A stretch of 64,000 bases of DNA from NCBI RefSeq assembly GCF_024138675.1, contig NZ_CP090959.1, positions 1,364,001 to 1,428,000 on the forward strand. Direction: 5' to 3'. Positions 1-8,055 of this stretch are shown here, piece after piece. Made by a program: the position numbers and the translations under genes. The notes beneath the pieces are model-generated. The model made no database searches, was not told the origin of the DNA, and was given only the letters and a program-made list of their open reading frames with translations. The number at the start of each line of letters is the position of its first letter. Position 1 is the first letter of the stretch. Source of the stretch: Simiduia sp. 21SJ11W-1 (GTDB lineage Bacteria; Pseudomonadota; Gammaproteobacteria; Pseudomonadales; Cellvibrionaceae).

Positions 1-207
1 GCCGTGGCGCGCGATCTGGAAATTCCTGCAGATAAACTCAACCCCAATGGTTCGGGCATTTCCTTGGGCCACCCCATTGGTGCAACCGGCGCGGTGATTA
101 CCGTCAAGGCCTTGTACGAATTGCAGCGCACCCAGTCGCGTTACGCGGTGGTAACCATGTGCATCGGCGGCGGCCAGGGCATTGCTGCACTGTTTGAAAG
201 AATGTAA
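1..207 (+). CDS. acetyl-CoA acyltransferase (thiolase), C-terminal end only
   Basis: This is the last 68 codons of a thiolase whose start lies upstream of the window. Thiolases condense two acyl-CoA molecules or cleave 3-ketoacyl-CoA. The C-terminal signature is visible: an N[16 protein letters not shown] block, which carries the catalytic His of family members, then the CIGGGQG block with the second catalytic Cys. The GTG at position 4 is an in-frame Val codon rather than a likely start, because a complete thiolase is about 390 residues. A strong intrinsic terminator follows about 30 bp after the stop. Whether it is an acetoacetyl-CoA thiolase (AtoB/PhaA-like) or FadA/FadI-like cannot be decided from the fragment. 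Confidence 0.93.
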   Translation, partial: AVARDLEIPADKLNPNGSGISLGHPIGATGAVITVKALYELQRTQSRYAVVTMCIGGGQGIAALFERM

Positions 208-236
208 TTACGCGGGTTGAATTTTAGGAAAGCTAG

Positions 237-266
237 GGCCGGTAGTGTGACTACCGGCCTTTTTTG
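237..266 (+). terminator. Rho-independent terminator of the thiolase gene
   Basis: A perfect 9-bp stem (ggccggtag / ctaccggcc, 237-245 and 251-259) with a 5-nt loop is followed by six T residues. It lies 30 bp after the thiolase stop and separates it from the MFS gene. Confidence 0.9.
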
Positions 267-473
267 TATGTGAACGCATAGCACAGTGGGGCTTGGTGCG
301 TTGCCGCGGCCGGCAGGCCAAGGGTCATAATGAAACCTGCAGCTGGCGCTGCCAGCCGTGCTGCCTGGTGTTTGTGCGCGCGCAGCGATTGCTTGTGGTA
401 TTGGCGCGCCGGTTTTGAGTATGATGGTGAGCCAGTGATAACAATAAATTCCAGCCAAGGATGATACATCGCT

Positions 474-1766
474 ATGCAGGCTCAGCAACCCCTGCCAACA
501 CCTTATGAGAAGCCAAACTATCGCTTGTATGTGTTGGCGTTGCTCACCCTTGCCTACGTATTTAATTTTGTAGACAGGCAAATAATTTCAATACTGCAAG
601 AGCCCATCAAGCTGGAATTCGGCCTTACCGATACCCAGTTGGGTGTGTTGAACGGCTTTGTGTTTGCGATTTTCTATGTGGGCTTTGGCATTCCCATTGC
701 GCGCTGGGCTGATCGTGGCAAGCGCAAGAATATTATCGCCATTGCCATTAGCCTGTGGAGTGTCATGACAGCCCTGTGTGGCATGGCCCAATCTTACGTG
801 CAATTATTGGCAGCGCGCATTGGGGTAGGCATTGGCGAGGCCGGCTGCAGCCCGCCGGCGCACTCGATGATTTCCGATATATTCCCGAAAAAATTCCGCG
901 CCACCGCCATGGCAACCTATTCGCTGGGCATTAACATTGGCATATTGGTGGGGCTGTTATTGGGTGGCTGGTTAAACGAGCTTTACGGTTGGCGGGTTGC
1001 GCTGTGGGCAGTGGCGGTACCCGGCATCATTATTGGTTTGTTAATTAAATTTACCGTGGCCGAACCGCCGCGCGCTACCACACTTTCTGGCGAACAAACC
1101 TTGCTTTTTATGCAAGTGGTGGCGCATTTTTGGGCGCAGCGCACCTTGCGTTGGATGGCCATAGGCGCGGGCTTGAGCAGTTTTGTAGGCTATGGCCTTG
1201 CCAATTGGATGCCCTCATTTTTGGCCCGCAGTCACGCAATGGGCACTGGCGAAATCGGCAGCTGGCTTGCGCTTATTGCAGGAGTTGGTGGAGCCATTGG
1301 CACTTTTGCCGGTGGCTACTTTGCAGATAAATTAAGCCATCGCGATGTGCGCTGGGCCCTCTGGGTGCCCATGGCTATCTTGCTTATTTGTGTGCCTATG
1401 TTGTCGCTCACATTACTCATAGATACCAAGCTCAGCGCCATGATTGTGTACATTATTCCCGGCAGCATTATGACAGGCTACATGGGCCCGGCCATTGCCG
1501 TAACTCACAACCTCAGCGACAGCCGCATGCGCGCCATGGGCTCTGCCTTGTTATTTTTGGTGATTAACATTGTGGGGCTGGGTTTTGGCCCGCTGTTTGT
1601 GGGCGTTGTGAGTGATTGGTTAGGCGCCAGCATGGGCAGTGAAGGCCTGCGCTACGCGATTTTAAGTGCGGTTGTGTTGGGTGGCGTACTGGCTGCCGGG
1701 TGTTTTTACCGCGCCAGCGGCTTTTACACCCAAGAGTTAAAGGCACTGAATGTTGAATTGAAGTAG
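474..1766 (+). CDS. MFS transporter, Spinster-like family
   Basis: 430-residue integral inner-membrane permease with about 12 hydrophobic segments. The N-terminal half has NFVDRQIISIL in TM1, the MFS motif-A region IPIARWADRGKRK after TM2 and the GIGEAGCSPPAHSM stretch typical of spinster-type MFS proteins, which are often annotated as general substrate or sphingolipid transporters. The substrate is unknown. The ATG at 474 is preceded by a purine-rich aagga about ten bases upstream. The gene stands alone after the thiolase terminator and is followed by a repeat fragment. Its codon use matches the core genome, unlike the AT-rich genes immediately downstream. Family assignment is firm; substrate assignment would be guesswork. 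Confidence 0.85.
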   Translation: MQAQQPLPTPYEKPNYRLYVLALLTLAYVFNFVDRQIISILQEPIKLEFGLTDTQLGVLNGFVFAIFYVGFGIPIARWADRGKRKNIIAIAISLWSVMTALCGMAQSYVQLLAARIGVGIGEAGCSPPAHSMISDIFPKKFRATAMATYSLGINIGILVGLLLGGWLNELYGWRVALWAVAVPGIIIGLLIKFTVAEPPRATTLSGEQTLLFMQVVAHFWAQRTLRWMAIGAGLSSFVGYGLANWMPSFLARSHAMGTGEIGSWLALIAGVGGAIGTFAGGYFADKLSHRDVRWALWVPMAILLICVPMLSLTLLIDTKLSAMIVYIIPGSIMTGYMGPAIAVTHNLSDSRMRAMGSALLFLVINIVGLGFGPLFVGVVSDWLGASMGSEGLRYAILSAVVLGGVLAAGCFYRASGFYTQELKALNVELK

Positions 1767-1898
1767 CCCGGCTTGGCCAAGCGGCCTGGGCAGAACCGGG
1801 CGGTGTTGCACAGATTGCATTTGGTTGCTTGTGAAATGCATAGAGATTTATTCATGGGTACCGTAAGCGCCATGGCCAATAGCCCCCGATTTTTGCCG

Positions 1899-2003
1899 AT
1901 TTAGATGGCCGCTCCGCAAGGGGCCCAAAGGGGGCGGCTTCGTGGTTTGTGTTGTTAGGGGGCTGCCTGATTCTGTTCGCTAATTCACTCCGGCCCCTTT
2001 ATC
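1899..2003 (+). repeat. dispersed structured repeat, copy 1 (3' half only)
   Basis: This fragment starts with tttagatggccgctccgc and continues through the conserved GC-rich stretch, the gttgttagggggctgcc box and the terminal motif taattcactccggcccc. It matches the right half of the full copies at 2820-3160 and 6593-6894. The left half, with the large stem-loop, is missing. It lies between the MFS gene and the minus-strand lipoprotein gene. The rest of the 1767-2023 interval holds no gene that I can support. Confidence 0.8.
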
Positions 2004-2023
2004 CTATTTCTTGATCGAAGATG

Positions 2024-2650
2024 TTAGCTTCCACAATCGGCTAGTGCATGTGATTGATATTGGATTTGACGAGCTAATGAATCAATTGATGTGAAGTAAT
2101 CTGATTCAACTTTGGGGCTATTAGTTTTTAATGAATTTAGTATTTCTAGAGCGCGACAACTATCTCCTTGTTCATGATATGACCAAGCAAGAATTTTCTG
2201 TTCTTCTAAAGCCATTGGTGAGATGGAGTTGTCTCGTTGATTTAATGCCAAAATGACCTCTTCATATTGATATTTCGTGAAATATACGTTAGCTATTGTA
2301 TCTAGGGCCATATTTCTAAGGCTTGGAGGTATATCTTTTAGCTGGGAAATCTTTTCGTAAGACTCTACGGATTTATCTATATCTCCAAGGGAGCTATTTG
2401 CGGAGGCTTGCAAGAGATATATCTGTGATAGTTGGTATTGGCTTAGCGTGCCTGCATGATCTTTCAATATCTTATCTAGCTTCGAAATTGATAAGTTGTA
2501 TTGAGCGTTGTCGTGAGCGGTCTTTGCTTCCAGAATTTCTTGGTGAGCTGTTTCGCTTACAAAATCGTTTGAATATTTCTTGTCGCTTATTGGTGCGCAG
2601 CCGAAGGAAAGGAGTAATAGGGTCAATATAAGAGGGTGCTTATAATTCAT
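2024..2650 (-). CDS. TPR-containing lipoprotein, uncharacterised
   Basis: 208-residue protein with a lipoprotein signal peptide (MNYKHPLILTLLLLSFGC; lipobox LSFGC, predicted lipidated Cys18). The remainder, about residues 35-200, consists of helical pairs resembling tetratricopeptide repeats, for example LSQIYLLQASANSSLGD and ALDTIANVYFTKYQYEEV. TPR lipoproteins usually act as scaffolds at the outer or inner membrane; no specific partner is evident here. The gene is clearly AT-richer than its surroundings and sits between repeat copies 1 and 2, suggesting acquisition. I do not recognise the family more precisely. Confidence 0.75.
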   Translation of the reverse strand: MNYKHPLILTLLLLSFGCAPISDKKYSNDFVSETAHQEILEAKTAHDNAQYNLSISKLDKILKDHAGTLSQYQLSQIYLLQASANSSLGDIDKSVESYEKISQLKDIPPSLRNMALDTIANVYFTKYQYEEVILALNQRDNSISPMALEEQKILAWSYHEQGDSCRALEILNSLKTNSPKVESDYFTSIDSLARQIQYQSHALADCGS

Positions 2651-2790
2651 GATTGGTGTTCTTGATTTTTTAATGTGGTTATTGAGTTAAGATTGTAGCT
2701 CAGAGTGTGGAAATGTTGAAGCTCGCCTGGTTGTGCATCAGCGCTGCTTTTCAGTCTTATCTCTTGGTTTCCTGATGGTTATAAATTAAC

Positions 2791-2815
2791 GCTAATTCAC
2801 TCGGGCCCTTTATCT
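2791..2815 (+). repeat. isolated copy of the repeat end motif
   Basis: gctaattcactcgggccc followed by tttat is the terminal motif that ends the dispersed repeats at about 1980, 3138, 6534 and 6870. Here it lies just in front of full copy 2, so the two copies abut almost head to tail. The interval 2651-2790 between the lipoprotein start and this motif shows nothing beyond a likely promoter region. Confidence 0.6.
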
Positions 2816-2819
2816 TGGT

Positions 2820-3160
2820 GGCTTGGGTTTTTTAATTCGCTTGTTCATTTTCTTTTTATACGAAAAGAAAACGAACCAAAAGAAACGTACCCCGGCTGCG
2901 CTTTACCCATTTAAAGCAGTGAAATTCGGGGTCGCGCCAACAGGCGTCCTGCCTGACGGCGCTGATGCACAGGGATGTGCGAATGCTGCAATGGCAGGAG
3001 CCAATGAGCAGCCAATTGGCCTTCCATGGCCAATTGAGCCCAAATTTCATACTTTAAATGGCCGCTCCGCAAGGGGCCCCAAGGGCGCGGCTTCGTAGTT
3101 GGAGTTGTTAGGGGGCTGCCAACTTGATTCTGGTCGGTAATTCACTCCGGCCCCTTTATC
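2820..3160 (+). repeat. dispersed structured repeat, copy 2 (full, expanded)
   Basis: Full-length copy. It has an AT-rich 5' part with a small hairpin (ttttctttt / gaaaagaaaa), an imperfect outer stem (2907-2931 with 3039-3061), arm A caggc-gtcct-gcctg (2941-2955), an extra hairpin at 2967-2980, a longer imperfect arm about 2985-3012, and arm B caattggcc / ggccaattg (3013-3036). It ends in the GC-rich right half and the terminal motif. It fills most of the 2651-3171 gap. An ORF can be read through it, but the reading frame only reflects the repeat. Confidence 0.85.
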
Positions 3161-3171
3161 CATAACAAGAC

Positions 3172-4170
3172 TTAGGGTGCAGCTAAAAAATTGCGTACAG
3201 CCTGATTGATTTCATCGCCTGCACAGGCCGAGCTAATATGCCCGCAATAGGTATTTAGCTCTAAGGTTTTCGCGCCCAAAAGCTCGCTAAAACGTATTGC
3301 AGGCCTTGGGGTTACCATGTGGTCTTGCAGATCAACAATGCTCAAAACCTGAGCCATTACCGCGGCTGCCGCCTTGGCCATGGAGCCGTCAAAGTTTCGG
3401 CTTATGTCGTGGCTGAGCATGGCTTCTAATTGCGCAGCTTTATCGCGTAGATCGCGCTTATCGCTGGTTTGGGTGGTGTGAATAAACGCCTGTGCCTGGC
3501 TTACGGGTGTACGCCTTGCGTGGTACTCCGGTGTGAAAAGTGCCAGTGCATCAATCATGGCTACCACTTTATTAGCGGCTTGAATGTCGCCTGCTTTTTC
3601 CGCCAGTGCAATGGCTTCCAGCTGGGTTTGCCAGAGCAGACGATCATAGGTGTCTAGCCTGGGTGAACCCACAAGGCTGATGGCTTTGCGCATAAAGGTG
3701 GGGTGGCGCGTAATCCACTCAAAAGCTTGCATGCCGCCCATAGAGGTGCCCACCACGGCATAAAGTTGCGTGATACCGAGAGTCTTGGTGAGTAGTTGGT
3801 GCTGGGCTTGTACCATGTCGCCAATGGTAATAGCCGGGAAGTTTTTGTGATTGGAGGGCGATGCAGACACGCCGTTGCCAAAGGCATCTACCACAATCAC
3901 AAAATATTTTGAGGTGTCTATCGGGTCTATGGCGCCATAGTTAAACATGTCTTTAGAGCTGCCGCCAAACCAGGTGGGGTACAAAATGGCGTTGTCGCCG
4001 GCGGCGTTTAACTTGCCCGCCGTGCGGTAGCCTAGTTTCGCCTGCTTTAGCACCCCACCGCTTTCGAGTGTTAGATTTTTGAGTGCCGCCATCTGCAGGG
4101 GAGGGGCCTCCAGTGCTTGAGTGGTGATGCTGGTAAGTATTAAAAGGGTGAAGAGTATAAGCTGGCGCAT
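3172..4170 (-). CDS. MetX-like alpha/beta hydrolase, secreted
   Basis: 332 residues with an N-terminal signal peptide (MRQLILFTLLILTSITTQA) and an alpha/beta-hydrolase fold of the homoserine O-acetyltransferase type. The nucleophile elbow is GTSMGG (Ser143), preceded by FGNGVSASPSN, a loop seen in MetX-like proteins. The acid lies in VDLQDHMVTPRP and the His in TYCGHISSACAG near the C-terminus. Real MetX is cytoplasmic, so the export signal argues for a periplasmic esterase or acyl-hydrolase of unknown substrate. It lies between repeat copies 2 and 3 but has core-like base composition. Family call is good; function is open. Confidence 0.8.
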   Translation of the reverse strand: MRQLILFTLLILTSITTQALEAPPLQMAALKNLTLESGGVLKQAKLGYRTAGKLNAAGDNAILYPTWFGGSSKDMFNYGAIDPIDTSKYFVIVVDAFGNGVSASPSNHKNFPAITIGDMVQAQHQLLTKTLGITQLYAVVGTSMGGMQAFEWITRHPTFMRKAISLVGSPRLDTYDRLLWQTQLEAIALAEKAGDIQAANKVVAMIDALALFTPEYHARRTPVSQAQAFIHTTQTSDKRDLRDKAAQLEAMLSHDISRNFDGSMAKAAAAVMAQVLSIVDLQDHMVTPRPAIRFSELLGAKTLELNTYCGHISSACAGDEINQAVRNFLAAP

Positions 4171-4235
4171 GGTGATCCCTATTTTGGTTATGTGTAGTGC
4201 ATGTTTCGCAGCTGTTGTTTGAAATCTGTGGTTGC

Positions 4236-4460
4236 GGGTGGTTTTGATCCTTGAATTCGCTTGTTCATTTTTTTTGTTTGGCCAAAGAGCCGAAGTGTAG
4301 CGGAGGCATGAGCGCTAGCGAAAGCGACTGTGTCGCGTTCAAACGAACCAGCCGGAGCGCAGCGGAGACCACGCGTATTTTGCGTCAAAGAAACGTACCC
4401 CGGCTGCGCTTTAAATGGCCGCTCCGCATGGGGCCCCAAAGGCGCGGCTTTGTAGTTGAT
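4236..4460 (+). repeat. dispersed structured repeat, copy 3 (variant lacking the three-way junction)
   Basis: It begins with the shared ggttttgatccttgaattcg segment and ends in the shared ggccgctccgcatggggcc / gcgcggctttgtag part. The middle is different: the outer stem and arms A and B are absent, so that ctgcgctttaaatggccgc reads straight through. A block about 4295-4375 with several short inverted repeats (agcgctagcgaaagcg) takes the place of the 5' hairpin loop. It occupies most of the 4171-4553 gap; no gene is supported there. Confidence 0.75.
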
Positions 4461-4553
4461 TTTTATCCGTTTGTGTGGGCCTAGCACCGGTGTCATTGGT
4501 GTGTTGTGGAATATTTTCATAACCCCATTGAGCTGGCTTTCTTTTAGTGAGAT

Positions 4554-5726
4554 TTAGGTGTCAGAACTGTCTGCTGTCCTCAAATTTTCTACCCATCTAT
4601 AGTTTAGTTTTCCTGGTTTTTGGCTAACTATCAGCTTATCCCCGACCTCGGCTAAGTCATAATACTGTTTTGAAACCTTGAAAGATCTAGAGGTGTCGAT
4701 ATTATTCCAGTCTTCAACCTGAATCATATGATAAAACCGTTTTACATTATCTGATGCGGTTTTAAAAAAAAATCCTCCTCTACTTCTTATTCTTTTGTGC
4801 TCCTGTAGATACCTTCCGACTATTTTTACTTCATAAAGGTCGGGCCTGGCCTTATCGAACTCGATATTAATGTCTCGCAATTCGGCATAGGATGTGGCTA
4901 TGGCGCCCAGAGAGCCTATAATTAGCACCTCAAACATCACAATATGGGCCCTGGCACTTCGGCCTAGTAAAACCAATGCAGAGGCGAGTATTACAATTGT
5001 GATGCCTGATCCTACATATATGGCATCTTGAAGTAATTTATCTGCATCAATTATGACCGGGTAATCGGTGATTTTTAGTCGAACGAACTGAACTAAACCA
5101 TTAATGGCAAGCCCTGTACTAATGGCCAGGATAATCATAGCGCGAATATTGAAAGGGTCCTTCCACCTTTCCTTGGCGGGCAAGGGGGTTTTTCCATGCT
5201 CGCTAGAAATGGTGTTGAGCAAGGTGGCAATTTCATAGCTCAGTTTCCTGAACTGATCATCCTCAAATTTTATTTTTGGCCTCAGGTCTACCCAAAGTCT
5301 GCCTGATTGGTGCCGGATTCTTTTTACCTTAAAGCTATTCATAAGGGCTGCGTCGAATATCCTAATGACCGAGTCAGCAATTGTATTGTTTGAAGATAGC
5401 TGCTTTAGGACTTTTTTATTGTCTGAGACAATGTAAATTCTGTCATCAAACTCTTTGTTGCCGGTTTGATGTTCAACAGATAAGCCAATAATTTTAAAAA
5501 ATCGATCAATTAAGGTTTCATTTTTCAGTATGTAGTCGTAGCCCGATTGACCTTCAACGAAAACGCATAGTTTTACAGCGTGCCCATACTTGTTTTTTAC
5601 AATATTGTTGCCATAGGGAATGCCAGAAGTTCTATACAACTTACCTTTAGGTGCGCCATTTAATCGCTTGAACAGTGAGTAAATGGTAAATCCAGCAAGG
5701 GATATAAATCCAAATGCGAACCACAT
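4554..5726 (-). CDS. uncharacterised membrane protein
   Basis: 390 residues that I do not recognise. One TM segment lies at the very N-terminus (about 2-19). A soluble region of about 170 residues follows, then three closely spaced TM segments (about 194-214, 236-255 and 262-281) and a C-terminal soluble domain of about 110 residues rich in K/R and aromatic residues (RSRGGFFFKTASDN). The base composition is AT-rich and uses codons rare in the flanking core genes. It is followed downstream by repeat copy 3 and lies 174 bp downstream of the 113-residue membrane/coiled-coil gene on the same strand, so the two may be cotranscribed. The start ATG at 5726 gives the N-terminal TM. Confidence 0.65.
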   Translation of the reverse strand: MWFAFGFISLAGFTIYSLFKRLNGAPKGKLYRTSGIPYGNNIVKNKYGHAVKLCVFVEGQSGYDYILKNETLIDRFFKIIGLSVEHQTGNKEFDDRIYIVSDNKKVLKQLSSNNTIADSVIRIFDAALMNSFKVKRIRHQSGRLWVDLRPKIKFEDDQFRKLSYEIATLLNTISSEHGKTPLPAKERWKDPFNIRAMIILAISTGLAINGLVQFVRLKITDYPVIIDADKLLQDAIYVGSGITIVILASALVLLGRSARAHIVMFEVLIIGSLGAIATSYAELRDINIEFDKARPDLYEVKIVGRYLQEHKRIRSRGGFFFKTASDNVKRFYHMIQVEDWNNIDTSRSFKVSKQYYDLAEVGDKLIVSQKPGKLNYRWVENLRTADSSDT

Positions 5727-5900
5727 TGCTTAGAATCCTGAATAGTAGTAAGGGTAGGTATGAAGGTTGATTGAGGTCTGATTTTTGTGCGCCATTGTTG
5801 GTTTATCGATGTGCTTTCCATCCGATTTTAGTAGCTGTTAAATGTCACACCCATGGAGTGTTGTTCGGGTGCTTTTGACCATGTTTCTACTGGTTAAGTG

Positions 5901-6242
5901 TCATTTTTTGTAAGTCCTCTCGAATGCTTTCAACTCTCTAATTAGACTTTTTTCAGTTTTCAGCATTTCCTGCATAAGTTTGCTGAACTCCAAGTCGACT
6001 TCATCGGGTTCGGTGGTCATGCGTTTCCGGGCTTGTATCATCGATTCTTCTGTTTCTTTCACATGATTTTCGAGGTCTTCTACAATCTTTTGCCGTTCCT
6101 TGGCGGCTATTTGTTCTCTAATAGATCTAAGTTTTTTTTCGTGGGCATTCCTGCCAAATCTTGCACTTTCCTTTATGAATACTACAAAAAGTATTATTAG
6201 CAAGATCATCAAATTTTCAAAAAATCCCGTAGTCCCTGACAT
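5901..6242 (-). CDS. small membrane-anchored coiled-coil protein, uncharacterised
   Basis: 113 residues: one TM helix near the N-terminus (FENLMILLIILFVVFIK, about 8-24), then a highly charged continuous helix about 30-110 with heptad character (QKIVEDLENHVKETEESMI), as expected of a membrane-tethered coiled coil. No enzymatic motif is present. AT-rich composition and position in the repeat-bounded region suggest an accessory gene. It is the upstream partner of the 390-residue membrane protein on the same strand. Confidence 0.6.
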   Translation of the reverse strand: MSGTTGFFENLMILLIILFVVFIKESARFGRNAHEKKLRSIREQIAAKERQKIVEDLENHVKETEESMIQARKRMTTEPDEVDLEFSKLMQEMLKTEKSLIRELKAFERTYKK

Positions 6243-6429
6243 GTTGTATTCCTGAATCTCCTTTTGTAGTCAAAAATTGAACTGTTTGGGTTGGTTTAAG
6301 GCCGCAGATAGCGCGTATTATGACATTTTTGCATAACAATATTAAATTGGTTTGGTTTAACTTTCGGTGTTGAAATTTGCTAGGTTAAAGTGGGGCTAAA
6401 GTGGGGCTGGTTCACAGCTTTTGTTTAGA

Positions 6430-6560
6430 TTGTTCACTTTATTTGATTTGCCGAAGGGTCGGAGCGTTGCGGGGCCAGGGGCGCGGCTTTGTAGTATGTG
6501 TTGTTAGGGGGGCTGCCAACCTGATTCTGTTCGGTAATTCACTCCGGCCACTTTATTCAA
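6430..6560 (+). repeat. dispersed structured repeat, partial copy 4a
   Basis: Contains a shortened left part (ttcactttatttgatttgcc), the ggggccaggggcgcggctttgtag stretch, the gttgttaggggggctgcc box and the terminal motif ggtaattcactccggcc. The large stem is missing. It lies tandem to the full copy that follows; together they occupy most of the 6243-6874 gap, in which no gene is supported. Confidence 0.7.
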
Positions 6561-6592
6561 ATTCCTTCCTGCCACGTTATTCGATGCGTGTG

Positions 6593-6914
6593 GTTGCTGG
6601 TGGTTTTGATCCTTGAATTTGCTTGTTCATTTTCTTTTTATACGAAAAGAAAACGAACCAAAAGAAACGTACCCCGGCTGCGCTTTACCCATTTAAAGCA
6701 GCGAAATTCGGGGTCGCGCCAACAGGCGTCCTGCCTGACGGCGCTCAATTGGGCGTCCTGCCCAATTGTCCCCGAATTTCACTGCTTTAAATGGCCGCTC
6801 CGCAAGGGGCCCCGAGAGCGCGGCTTCGTAGTTGGGTTTTTTTGGGGGCTGCCGGCCTGATTCTGGTCGGTAATTCACTCCGGCCCCTTTATTCCCACTC
6901 CGGCCCCTTTATTC
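6593..6914 (+). repeat. dispersed structured repeat, copy 4b (best-formed copy)
   Basis: The cleanest copy. The outer stem pairs 6689-6713 with 6770-6794 (24 of 25 bp). Inside are arm A, caggc/gcctg (6723-6737), and arm B, caattgggc/gcccaattg (6746-6768); both arms carry the same 5-nt loop gtcct. The 5' part has a separate T-rich/A-rich hairpin. The right end carries the terminal motif actccggcccctttattc twice in tandem (about 6877-6894 and 6897-6914). The second copy abuts the IS3 transposase remnant. Confidence 0.9.
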
Positions 6915-7054
6915 CACTTGTACGGCTGATTTCGGCGCAACCCCAACTCTCTCGCTATCTCGGCAGTAGGCCGATCAGATGCTTCCATCCGGCGAGCTGC
7001 CTCAAGTTTGAACTCTTTAGAATAGGTCTTATAGGGTCTACGTTTTGCTGTCAT
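6875..7054 (-). pseudogene. IS3-family transposase OrfA, truncated remnant
   Basis: The N-terminal helix-turn-helix part of an IS3-type OrfA is readable (KRRPYKTYSKEFKLEAARR ... ELGLRRNQPYKW). After about 45 residues the frame runs into the end motif of the neighbouring repeat and stops, so the rest of OrfA and all of OrfB are missing. The start is taken at the ATG at 7054, which has aggag seven bases upstream; an earlier in-frame ATG at 7078 is less likely. A short stretch upstream (about 7080-7115, containing gtccgttaaactgtaacag) resembles the outer part of an IS end. The remnant marks past transposition next to the TIR/HEPN genes. Confidence 0.8.
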
Positions 7055-7152
7055 ATTGAACACTCCTGAGGGCTCCATTGTCCCTGATTAAAAGTGTCCG
7101 TTAAACTGTAACAGGTTCAATCTGACTCCAATTGTTCTGACCGCAGTTGTTC

Positions 7153-7983
7153 CTAAAATGGAACGTCATTATCAAAGTTTTGGGTAACCTGATTGATCTT
7201 AGGGTGAAGTAAGTCTTCGTTTTGCAATAAAACATCTAAACCCATTTCTGTAATTGAATAGGCGTAATAATCGTTGTCATATTGATGGTCAGTTTCCACA
7301 GTCTTGCTTATATAGCCCATTCGCTCTAATTTTATTAGGGATATTTGTAATGCTACCTCTTCTGTACCTCTAAAGTTGTTAGAAATTCTGTTGAATGGAA
7401 GTCCAGTAGGGTTGGCAGTATGGCTCTCTAAACATGCAGCTAAAAATCTATAGTCATGCTCTTTTAGTTCATAGTTAGTTGGGTTGGCGATAATCCTTTT
7501 TGATTCTGATAGACTTGCGTGGTTTATAAGACCTAATGTTTCGATCTGAGCTTTAATTAAGGAACAAGCTCGATTCGTTGCTGAAACTAAATCACCATCC
7601 GATCGGCTTGCATCATAATCAGCAGGAGTTACGCCTAGCAAATCAGTTGGTAGATGCATTTCTGTATTGCGAGGTTTTAATATGAATGATCTTGATTTGC
7701 CGATTGCCCCAACAAACAGACCCATTTCAAAGAGAACGTTGTCTCTAACTACATGCTCACTTCTGCTTCTAATTGTTGCAATATCATCGGGAGCAAATAT
7801 AAACAAAGCGAAGTCTACAACTGACGATTTCTCTACAAGATCATCAATAGCAGTTGATGAAAGCTTGAACGTCCCATTTTTCCACAATGTTACTTCAAGT
7901 TCATGATCTAGATTTACGTTCACAGCTTCAGCAACAGGCAAGCTCTCAATAGATGAAGCAATGAATAGTCTTGGTTTTCTCAA
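7153..7983 (-). CDS. TIR-like nucleotide-binding effector with C-terminal winged-helix-like part
   Basis: 276 residues. Residues 1-150 match the TIR-like fold of PF10137, the CAP12/PycTIR type found in CBASS and Pycsar antiphage systems: KPRLFIASSIESLPVAEAV at the start, then VVDFALFIFAPDD, RDNVLFEMGLFVGAIG and HLPTDLLGVTPADYD. Related domains degrade NAD+. Residues about 165-255 look like a winged helix (LKEHDYRFLAACLESH ... ISLIKLERMGYISKT). The start is TTG at 7983 with ggag eight bases upstream; no better start exists. It lies 66 bp downstream of the HEPN-like gene on the same strand, with an attC-like fold between them, and just upstream of an IS remnant. No cyclase gene is adjacent, so this is not a canonical CBASS. 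Antiphage function is inference. Confidence 0.8.
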   Translation of the reverse strand: MRKPRLFIASSIESLPVAEAVNVNLDHELEVTLWKNGTFKLSSTAIDDLVEKSSVVDFALFIFAPDDIATIRSRSEHVVRDNVLFEMGLFVGAIGKSRSFILKPRNTEMHLPTDLLGVTPADYDASRSDGDLVSATNRACSLIKAQIETLGLINHASLSESKRIIANPTNYELKEHDYRFLAACLESHTANPTGLPFNRISNNFRGTEEVALQISLIKLERMGYISKTVETDHQYDNDYYAYSITEMGLDVLLQNEDLLHPKINQVTQNFDNDVPF

Positions 7984-8007
7984 CTTATTTTCTCCATACT
8001 ATATTGA

Positions 8008-8055
8008 ACGTAACTTCCGGAAGCATAGCGAGGCGGCTGCTTGTGATTGTTATGC
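8008..8055 (-). repeat. attC-like recombination site at the 3' end of the HEPN-like gene
   Basis: Read on the minus strand: R-box GCATAAC, a 6-nt unpaired spacer, stem AAGCA-GC / GC-TA-TGCTT with two extrahelical bases and loop CGCCTC, a second 6-nt spacer, then GTTACGT. The two terminal boxes match the integron consensus RYYYAAC and GTTRRRY at 6 of 7 positions each and pair with each other. The stop codon of the HEPN-like gene lies within the first box, an arrangement common in integron cassettes. The site is 48 nt, shorter than most known attC sites. No integrase gene is in the window. Confidence 0.45.

Noticed and set aside
2823-3098. 91-codon ORF through repeat copy 2
   Set aside because: The reading frame lies entirely in the dispersed repeat; the same words recur in the other copies and no ribosome site or family is evident.
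4188-4520. 110-codon minus-strand ORF
   Set aside because: It covers repeat copy 3 antisense; the residues reflect the repeat and not a protein family.
1899-6914. The large dispersed repeats as attC sites of an integron array
   Set aside because: They lack the RYYYAAC and GTTRRRY boxes at their ends and occur in both orientations. Only the short folds around the HEPN-like gene fit attC.
6588-7069. Overlapping ORFs in repeat copy 4b
   Set aside because: Repeat-derived frames on both strands, with no independent coding evidence.
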